Assembly (NCBI GenBank): GCA_016935655.1
Contig: JAFGQM010000026.1
Coordinates: forward strand, 1 to 6,820
Direction of reading: 5' to 3'
DNA: 6,820 bases
Origin: Candidatus Altarchaeota archaeon
GTDB taxonomy: Archaea; Altiarchaeota; Altiarchaeia; JAFGQM01
A model generated the notes under the pieces. That model saw only the letters and a list, made by a program, of their open reading frames with translations. It was not told the DNA's origin and searched no databases. Of the stretch, positions 1-4,957 are shown piece by piece. The first letter of the stretch is position 1. The number at the start of each line of letters is the position of its first letter. The translations under genes were made by a program, and so were the position numbers.

Positions 1-847
1 CCATATCATAGTTCTGGTTTGCCTCCAGCTGGACCTTGTTCTCTATATTGTCGAGATTGACTTCCAGAGTGTCCTCTATTGTCACGATCCTCTCGTTCGG
101 GGGTATGAATATGCAGATAGAGTTCAAGGTGGTTGTCTTCCCGCTTCCTATGGAGCCTGCTATTATCATGTTGGCCGGCGTGAGTTTCAACCCCTCCACG
201 GCCAGCCAGAGGAAGGCCGCCAAGTCCACCGAGACGGTGCGGGACTTTATCAGTTCTATGACCGTAAAGGTCTTCCGGCGCTGTTTCCTTATGGTTATCG
301 TGGACCCCTTGGAGGGCAGGGGGTCTGCAGTTATGTTTATCCTGCTACCATCCAAGGCGGCGATATCCAGGATTGGCAAATTGCTGTCCCTTTTGTTGAC
401 AAAGCAGATGTTGAATATTATCTTCCTTATGGCATCCGGGCTCCCGAAGGTGAGGTTGGTCTTGCACATGCCGTACCTCCTGTGGAACACGTATACCGGG
501 GTGTTGACCCCGTTGACCATTATCTCCTCCAGATTGTCATCGTCGACAAACAGGCTTAGCTCATCATAGCCGAAACTCATGCCGGCGATTTTTCTGACAA
601 GGAATTCCTTGCTTGGCGTCTCAGGGAGTTTTTTCATCAAAAAGTCCCTCATCAGCTCCCACCTCAAAGAGACCTCAGGCTCCTTCCTTGCATTGTCCAG
701 CTCCTTCTGGGTCACTATCTTCTTGTACCTGTCCAGGACATCCAATTCCTCCTGGGTGAGCTTGGGCGGGACAATCCTGTAGACTGGGACCGCTTCGTTC
801 TCTACGCTGAGTATCTCAACGTGGTCATAGTTGTCTAGGGGTTGCAT
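1..847 (-). CDS. Type II/IV secretion (pilus/archaellum-type) ATPase, N-terminal 282 residues
   Basis: Hexameric ATPase of the TadA/CpaF/VirB11/PilB superfamily, which sits on the cytoplasmic side of the membrane and powers assembly or secretion by archaeal type IV pilus-like machines. The frame reads from ATG at 847 without a stop to the left edge, so the C-terminal part is missing. Visible marks are the N-terminal-domain signature LEEIMVNG (residues 106-113), LDGSRINI (165-172), a Walker A loop GSIGSGKTT (231-239) and the acidic IEDT box (257-260) after it. Walker B and the His box would lie outside the window. The first 85 or so residues form a charged leader before the conserved domain. 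It follows the coiled-coil gene by 72 bp and has its own TATA-like box 25 bp before the ATG, so a leaderless start is likely. Family assignment is firm. Which machine it drives (pilus, archaellum or secretion) cannot be told, because no TadC/FlaJ-like partner is in view. Confidence 0.93.
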   Translation of the reverse strand, partial: MQPLDNYDHVEILSVENEAVPVYRIVPPKLTQEELDVLDRYKKIVTQKELDNARKEPEVSLRWELMRDFLMKKLPETPSKEFLVRKIAGMSFGYDELSLFVDDDNLEEIMVNGVNTPVYVFHRRYGMCKTNLTFGSPDAIRKIIFNICFVNKRDSNLPILDIAALDGSRINITADPLPSKGSTITIRKQRRKTFTVIELIKSRTVSVDLAAFLWLAVEGLKLTPANMIIAGSIGSGKTTTLNSICIFIPPNERIVTIEDTLEVNLDNIENKVQLEANQNYDM

Positions 848-867
848 AATGTAAATTAGGTCTAGGG

Positions 868-876
868 CTTAAAAAA
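868..876 (-). promoter_or_regulatory. TATA-like box for the secretion ATPase
   Basis: On the minus strand this reads TTTTTTAAG, centred about 25 bp before the ATPase ATG at 847. That is the spacing expected of an archaeal TATA box serving a leaderless transcript. No Shine-Dalgarno motif is seen before the ATG, which fits. It overlaps the right-hand half of an inverted repeat, so the same bases could instead act as a poly-T terminator. Confidence 0.4.
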
Positions 877-887
877 TCTGATTTTTT
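871..887. repeat. Perfect A/T-rich inverted repeat between the coiled-coil and ATPase genes
   Basis: The sequence aaaaaatc-t-gatttttt has two perfect 8-bp arms around one central base. On the minus strand it ends in a T6 run 33 bp past the stop of the coiled-coil gene. It could be an archaeal poly-T terminator for the upstream operon, an operator overlapping the ATPase TATA-like box, or both. A one-base loop is too small for a stable full hairpin, so a protein-binding palindrome or simple poly-T termination is more likely than a classical stem-loop. Confidence 0.45.
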
Positions 888-919
888 CGGATATCCAGGC
901 TTCCTTTGTCGCAATCGCT

Positions 920-1312
920 TTACTCGACGATCCCCTTGAGGACTTCCTTTGCCTTCTTGATGTCCTCTAACCTCCTCGTCAGTTCTTTGTTCTTCTTTTG
1001 GGCGGTTTCTTCCTCTTGCTTAAGCTTAACCTCCCTCCTCTCCAGCTCCTCTATCAAAGCGCGCAGTTTTTCCAGGTCGGTGTCTATAAGTTTCTCCTTT
1101 TCCAGAATGTCCTTCTCCAATTCCTCTATCTTCTCTATGAAGCTCTTCTTGGGTTTCTCGCCCTTCCCAGCCTTCATGCCGGGTTTAGAATCGGGAACCT
1201 CCTCGACTTCCGGCTCCGGGGGTTTCTCAACCTTGCCCTTGTCTTCAACCGCTATGTCCTTCAGCTTGTCCAGGAGACCTAAGATCTCATCATTGCTATC
1301 TTCCTTGGCCAT
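920..1312 (-). CDS. Small acidic/basic coiled-coil protein, function unknown
   Basis: A 130-residue soluble protein that I do not recognise. Residues 1-23 form a short amphipathic helix (EILGLLDKLKDI). Residues 25-56 are a Pro/Glu/Lys-rich flexible linker (KPPEPEVEEVP). Residues 58-125 are strongly coiled-coil, rich in E, K, L and I with heptad-like spacing, and there are no cysteines. ATG at 1312 is chosen over an in-frame TTG at 1330 because it is the normal codon and gives the smaller overlap with guaAA. Its start overlaps the last 17 bp of guaAA in another frame, so translation is probably coupled. It lies between a purine-biosynthesis gene and a secretion ATPase. A scaffold or adaptor for the ATPase machine is conceivable, by loose analogy with coiled-coil archaellum accessory proteins, but no sequence motif supports it. 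A long open frame on the opposite strand here is a mirror of this low-complexity coding sequence. Confidence 0.75.
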   Translation of the reverse strand: MAKEDSNDEILGLLDKLKDIAVEDKGKVEKPPEPEVEEVPDSKPGMKAGKGEKPKKSFIEKIEELEKDILEKEKLIDTDLEKLRALIEELERREVKLKQEEETAQKKNKELTRRLEDIKKAKEVLKGIVE

Positions 1313-1877
1313 TTTTAGCTGTATCCACAAAATTTTTCAGGATTAATTTACCGTTTTGTGTATGAAAAACCTCTGGATGGAATTGCACGCCGAAAATAGG
1401 CTTTTTTTCGTGCCTCATGGCCTCATAGTTGCATATCCCCGAATGGGCCAAGGCCCTGAAGCCTTTTGGCAGGATTGTGACCTCGTCCCTGTGTGATATC
1501 CAGGCCTGGAACTTTTTCGGCATCCCTTTGAGTATCTCATCCTCCTCATCCACCATTATCTCCCCGAAGCCGTATTCCCCCCTCAGACCGCTTTCCACCT
1601 TGCCGCCGAAATACTGTGCTATAACTTGGTGCCCCAGGCAGATGCCCAGTATCGGGAGGTCGATTCTTATGAAATCCTCGATGTTGCCCAAGTTGTCTTT
1701 GTATACGGACCAGGGGCCGCCGCTGAGTATGATTCCTTTGGGGTTTTTTGACATCACCTCATCAACAGACGCCGTGTTGGGGACGATCTCAGACCCGACT
1801 TCAAGCTCCCTGAGGCTCCTCCAGATGCGGTGTACATACTGGCCGCCGTTGTTTATTATTACGATGCCCCTTTCCAT
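1296..1877 (-). CDS. guaAA: GMP synthase glutaminase subunit A (class I glutamine amidotransferase)
   Basis: Hydrolyses glutamine and passes the ammonia to the separate ATP-pyrophosphatase subunit (GuaAB), which turns XMP into GMP in the cytoplasm. The two-subunit arrangement is typical of archaea. From ATG at 1877 it has 193 residues, the normal full length. It carries the family N-terminus IINNGGQYVHRIW, the oxyanion turn LSGGPWS (residues 52-58), the nucleophile elbow GICLGHQ (C80), the SHRDEV motif (129-134) and the FHPEV box with catalytic H168 and E170. A GTG at 1883 could add two residues, but it abuts the stop of the upstream gene and forms part of an AGGTGG motif, so ATG is preferred. 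A minus-strand TATAAA-like site at 1897-1902 lies about 22 bp upstream and might give a separate leaderless transcript. The guaAB partner is not in the window. The 3' end overlaps the next gene. Confidence 0.96.
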   Translation of the reverse strand: MERGIVIINNGGQYVHRIWRSLRELEVGSEIVPNTASVDEVMSKNPKGIILSGGPWSVYKDNLGNIEDFIRIDLPILGICLGHQVIAQYFGGKVESGLRGEYGFGEIMVDEEDEILKGMPKKFQAWISHRDEVTILPKGFRALAHSGICNYEAMRHEKKPIFGVQFHPEVFHTQNGKLILKNFVDTAKNGQGR

Positions 1878-1883
1878 AACCAC

Positions 1884-2876
1884 CTATTTACATATGTTTA
1901 TAGAAACATAAAAATGCTCTATCCATGCACCAAGGAATACCAAGAAGATCGCGAATAGCATAAGCAGGGCGCCATCATAAACGGTGAACCAGAAGCATTC
2001 GCTCCTGAACCTATGCTTTGCGATGGCCACGCCCACGATGCCGCCTGCTATACCTGCGACCAAATATGCGGCTATCTCCGGTATGCCCCAGAGCGCTATG
2101 CCCAGCGAGTACTTGGGGAAACCAGTGAAATAAGCGTGCAGGGCCGGGAGGTTGGAAAGCTCCTCCTTTATCTTCTGCCCTATGAAGACCGCCACAACCG
2201 ACGCGTTCCAAGATATTATCCATAGCGCCCCGGCGCCGAAAAGGAAGGATGCGCCGAAGCAGACTATCATGACCCCTATGTTGTTGTCATATATCCTTTC
2301 GAACTTGCCCCACCTTGCCATGCTCTCTTGTTCCTTTGGGATGCACTCATCGTCGCCCACCGCCTTCCCCGATTGGAAACTTTTGGCTATGGCCTTTATG
2401 GCGCCTGTTTGCTCTTGGAAGACTATACCGCTACTGGGCAGGTTTTCAGCCGTTTCCATGGGGAGGACCGTGAACCAGAAAGAGAAGGATATCATCAGGC
2501 CAAGGAACAGGAAGCAGTATAACAATATCACATCCGAGTGCCTCGAGAAGAAACTGGTGAAAAAGCTGGTGAAGTACTTCCTCTCCTTGTGGACGCACTC
2601 CCCGTCTATGATCTTTTTCTCAATCAGCGTCTCTTCGATCTCCTCCTCCCTGACTATCCTTTCGTCCTTCTCTTCTTCCATGGAGAGGATCCGGTGTATC
2701 AGAGGCGCCAGTGCGACGACTATCAGAGCTAGGATGAGTATCGAAGGGTTTGCCTTCAGGGAGTTTGACAGATAGAAACCCAGCCAGATGGCCAGACTTG
2801 AGACTATCACCCCAAGGACGAGCATGTCCCACGGGTTCCTCTCGGCGGTCTTCGGGGAGATGATTGATTCAAGCAT
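1884..2876 (-). CDS. SpoIIM/DUF95-family integral membrane protein
   Basis: A 330-residue polytopic membrane protein of the Stage II sporulation protein M-like family, common in archaea and of unknown role there. Hydrophobic segments lie at about residues 17-37, 44-63, 115-137, 200-222, 262-286 and 298-318. The family signature is clear: NNIGVMIVCFGASFLFGAG (199-217), a Trp/Asn-containing segment ending VAVFIGQ (228-234), and GIPEIAAYLVAGIAGG (264-279), which matches the usual PHGxxE-type helix. Between the second and third segments is a highly charged loop (66-100) with two cysteines nearby. Residues 138-197 form a second soluble loop. ATG at 2876 is preferred over a farther in-frame GTG near 2930: the latter would add a Cys- and His-containing tail lacking family features and would place the start upstream of the shared TATA-like box. 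It appears to be the first gene of the operon with guaAA and the coiled-coil gene. The co-transcription may simply be archaeal gene packing. Confidence 0.9.
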   Translation of the reverse strand: MLESIISPKTAERNPWDMLVLGVIVSSLAIWLGFYLSNSLKANPSILILALIVVALAPLIHRILSMEEEKDERIVREEEIEETLIEKKIIDGECVHKERKYFTSFFTSFFSRHSDVILLYCFLFLGLMISFSFWFTVLPMETAENLPSSGIVFQEQTGAIKAIAKSFQSGKAVGDDECIPKEQESMARWGKFERIYDNNIGVMIVCFGASFLFGAGALWIISWNASVVAVFIGQKIKEELSNLPALHAYFTGFPKYSLGIALWGIPEIAAYLVAGIAGGIVGVAIAKHRFRSECFWFTVYDGALLMLFAIFLVFLGAWIEHFYVSINICK

Positions 2877-2909
2877 GTGTAAATGAAGGGTTACGAGAAA
2901 AAAAACGCA

Positions 2910-2918
2910 TTTTAAATC
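2910..2918. promoter_or_regulatory. Shared palindromic TATA-like box between divergent genes
   Basis: The 69-bp divergent gap contains attttaaat, whose TTTAAA core (2911-2916) is its own reverse complement. It is centred about 32 bp before the plus-strand ATG at 2946 and about 37 bp before the minus-strand ATG at 2876. Both distances fit archaeal TATA placement with short leaders. A purine-rich run (gagaaaaaaaa) beside it could be the plus-side BRE. No second equally good box is seen, so one element may serve both directions. Confidence 0.5.
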
Positions 2919-2945
2919 CCTTAAGTGCATATTACCGAGTCTATA

Positions 2946-4007
2946 ATGGTCGGATCGGGCGGTTTAAGGAAACACCTGGATGGCAGGAATAGCACCTCAC
3001 TCTTCATGCTGGCGATTCTCGCACTAGTTTTATTACTTGTATTGGTTTTTTCCGTTACAAAAAATTTAGAACAAGACTCCCCGTCTTTATCACAGACCCC
3101 CTCTTCAGAAGCCGAGTTCTATGCAAACAAGGATTTCGGGATAATCAACGTCCACGAGCATATCCAGTCATTTAAGGAAAGTAAACGATTCTTGGAGGCT
3201 ATGGATATTGCAAACGTCTCCGTGACAATTCTTCTAGGCAGCCCCGAGGCCACGCTTTTCTCAGGGAGGACCGGCTTCAAGGAATACGACGCCAACAACG
3301 AGGAGGTTTTGAAGATAATCCGCGAATACCCGGACAGGTTCATGTTCCTTCCGACCATGTATCCCGGCGACCCCAGGAAACTAGAAAAACTCAAAGACTA
3401 TATGGGCCGTGGGGGCGTGGGTCTGAAACTCTATTCGGGCCATACTTTCTTCTATGAAAACCCGCTGAATGAGAGCTCGATGACCCCAGTCTACGCTTAT
3501 CTCGAGGAGAACGACATCCCCCTCCTCATCCATGTCAATCCCGGCCGGCCCCACATAAGGGCGGAATTCGAGAACCTTCTTGACCGGTTCCCCGACTTGA
3601 CTATTAATTGCCCGCATTTCTGCCTTTCTTCTATAGCCGACGACCGACTGAGCTATTTTCTCGATAAATACCCGAATTTATACAGTGATGTATCCTTCGG
3701 TTTTTATGCCCAGGACGGGCTGGAACGCATATCCAGGAACACTACCAAATTTAAGGAGATGCTGACCAAGTATCAGGACAGGTTCATGTTCGGCACGGAC
3801 ATGGTGGTCACTGAACACCCCCGGAAGACGACGGAGTGGATATACAACCTGACGATGTGCTACCGCGACATGCTCGAGAAGGAGGAGTACTACTGCAAGG
3901 TCGGCACCGACTTCGAGGGCCATTTCAAGGGGCTGGCGCTGGATGCGAGCATACTGAGGAAGATATATTATGAGAACCCGCAGAGGTTCTTCAAAGGGAA
4001 ACTGTAA
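2946..4007 (+). CDS. Membrane-anchored, outward-facing amidohydrolase (Amidohydro_2-like TIM barrel)
   Basis: A 353-residue predicted metal-dependent hydrolase tethered to the membrane. A basic N-terminus (RKHLDGR) precedes one hydrophobic helix at about 17-37. A Ser/Thr/Gln/Pro linker (42-55) and the enzyme domain follow, so by the positive-inside rule the domain lies outside the cell. Amidohydrolase-superfamily metal ligands are all present: HEH (H70, H72) after strand 1, K161 in GVGLKLYSGH, H196 in LLIHVNPG, H224 in NCPHFC and D285 in MFGTDM. This pattern fits the Amidohydro_2/TatD-like branch, where decarboxylases and lactonases also occur. The substrate cannot be predicted. The exported domain has four cysteines (222, 226, 305, 317) and N-x-S/T sequons at N90, N175, N265 and N301. 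ATG at 2946 is chosen over GTG at 2925 because it sits 32 bp from the TATA-like box. It is the first of three exported plus-strand genes. Confidence 0.88.
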   Translation: MVGSGGLRKHLDGRNSTSLFMLAILALVLLLVLVFSVTKNLEQDSPSLSQTPSSEAEFYANKDFGIINVHEHIQSFKESKRFLEAMDIANVSVTILLGSPEATLFSGRTGFKEYDANNEEVLKIIREYPDRFMFLPTMYPGDPRKLEKLKDYMGRGGVGLKLYSGHTFFYENPLNESSMTPVYAYLEENDIPLLIHVNPGRPHIRAEFENLLDRFPDLTINCPHFCLSSIADDRLSYFLDKYPNLYSDVSFGFYAQDGLERISRNTTKFKEMLTKYQDRFMFGTDMVVTEHPRKTTEWIYNLTMCYRDMLEKEEYYCKVGTDFEGHFKGLALDASILRKIYYENPQRFFKGKL

Positions 4008-4062
4008 CCGCCCAAGATGATAAGAACAGCCAAACTCTGAAAACATCCGTACGGCGTTGTGC

Positions 4063-4089
4063 AATTTTTATGCCCCCAAATCTTTATAC
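4063..4089 (+). promoter_or_regulatory. Two candidate TATA-like boxes before the 20-cysteine protein
   Basis: The 96-bp gap after the amidohydrolase holds tttttatg (4063-4070) and ctttatac (4082-4089). They lie about 37 and 19 bp before the ATG at 4104. The first would give a leader of roughly ten bases. The second is slightly close for a leaderless start. No Shine-Dalgarno motif precedes the ATG. An 8-bp palindrome ccgtacgg (4047-4054) lies just upstream and might bind a regulator. Independent transcription from the amidohydrolase gene is plausible but not shown. Confidence 0.35.
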
Positions 4090-4103
4090 CCCCACATCAT
4101 ACA

Positions 4104-4937
4104 ATGGGCGAATCCAGATTAGTAGCGTTTTTAATAGTCCTCATAGTATTGCTGCTTATAGCTATAGCTATACCCAGACCTGAGCGTGCTTCAAATACGG
4201 GCACAGGCATCTGGCCAGAGGACAAGGACATAACCACCTGCAAAAGTGCAGGCTGCCTCATGCAATTCATAGACGAGGGATTTGACCCGGACACTTGCGA
4301 GTCTCTGGACAAGATAACAAGGGACTGGTGCTATTACCTATATGTGGAAAACAGCGTTGGCGGCACGGCTATCTGCGCGAGGATACAGGACTACAAACTC
4401 CATGAGGATTGCTTAAATTCGGGGAGCAGGAAGGAGCGGGAGATTTTCCAGCAATACCTGTCCAGGATAGCCGAGGGCGAGTTTGATTGCGGGCTAATCG
4501 ATAAAGAGAATCTGAGAGATCGCTGTTACAATCTGAGTAGATGCATAATCAGCGCCATAGCTTTTGCGAACCTGTCGCGTTGTGATAGATGCATGAATAG
4601 GGTAGAATGCAGAGAGATTGCTGTGGATAAGCTGATTGAGCTGGATATAGCCCTAGCTGCTTCCCAAAGAGATCTTAAGAAATGCTTTGAGCTTCGGAAA
4701 CCCCATTTAGAAACATGCATAGACACCTTCATACTGAAGAATGGTTGCATCTGCGAGGATATAAGAGATAGGGTAAAACCAGAAAGCTGGGATGCCCAAA
4801 GTGTACTGAATTCGTGGCCGGATCATTGCTATACCCGGTGCGCGGTATTGCTCAAGGATCCAGTATTTTGTGAGAACGTGACTAGTCAGCAGATATATGA
4901 CTGTCTTAGACCTTTCATGAGGGGGGATACTTTTTAA
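4104..4937 (+). CDS. Membrane-anchored Cys-rich helical-repeat surface protein
   Basis: A 277-residue protein that I do not recognise as a named family. A single N-terminal signal-anchor helix spans about residues 7-23 (VAFLIVLIVLLLIAIAI). The remaining 250 or so residues are soluble and probably extracellular. They contain 20 cysteines, an even number that suggests disulfides. Five places show a C-x(10 or 11)-C spacing with similar content: C65-C76 (CESLDKITRDWC), C91-C103, C129-C141 (CGLIDKENLRDRC), C194-C205 and C256-C267. The usual pattern is Cys, then Ile/Leu three residues on, an amphipathic helix, an acidic residue, then Cys-Tyr/Leu. This suggests disulfide-stapled helices like those in uncharacterised DPANN surface proteins. 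Sequons NLS (twice) and NVT fit surface glycosylation. Start at 4104 rather than 4059 because the upstream extension is promoter-like DNA. The wording of a binding or scaffold role would be a guess. Confidence 0.82.
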   Translation: MGESRLVAFLIVLIVLLLIAIAIPRPERASNTGTGIWPEDKDITTCKSAGCLMQFIDEGFDPDTCESLDKITRDWCYYLYVENSVGGTAICARIQDYKLHEDCLNSGSRKEREIFQQYLSRIAEGEFDCGLIDKENLRDRCYNLSRCIISAIAFANLSRCDRCMNRVECREIAVDKLIELDIALAASQRDLKKCFELRKPHLETCIDTFILKNGCICEDIRDRVKPESWDAQSVLNSWPDHCYTRCAVLLKDPVFCENVTSQQIYDCLRPFMRGDTF

Positions 4938-4939
4938 AA
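4931..4939 (+). promoter_or_regulatory. TATA-like box overlapping the stop of the upstream gene
   Basis: The sequence tttttaaaa is centred about 4935, over the TAA of the preceding gene and 23-32 bp before the clustered ATGs at 4958, 4961 and 4967. This matches archaeal TATA spacing for a leaderless or nearly leaderless mRNA. The gagg at 4940-4943 is too far (14 bases or more) to be a good Shine-Dalgarno site. The large Cys-rich gene may therefore have its own promoter rather than rely on read-through. Confidence 0.5.
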
Positions 4940-4957
4940 GAGGCCTCATTATTAAAT

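Noticed and set aside
36..782. Open frames on the plus strand across the ATPase gene
   Set aside because: They are opposite-strand shadows. The minus frame carries Walker A and other ATPase motifs, while the plus translations show no family feature.
906..1346. A 146-residue Ser/Phe/Leu-rich plus-strand frame opposite the coiled-coil gene
   Set aside because: Its composition is what results from reading Glu/Lys-rich coding DNA backwards (gag/aag become ctc/ctt). There is no start signal or motif, and the minus frame is contiguous with an operon.
4047..4054. ccgtacgg palindrome as a terminator after the amidohydrolase gene
   Set aside because: It has four-base arms with no loop and lies about 40 bases past the stop, too weak to call a terminator. 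It is mentioned only as a possible binding site.
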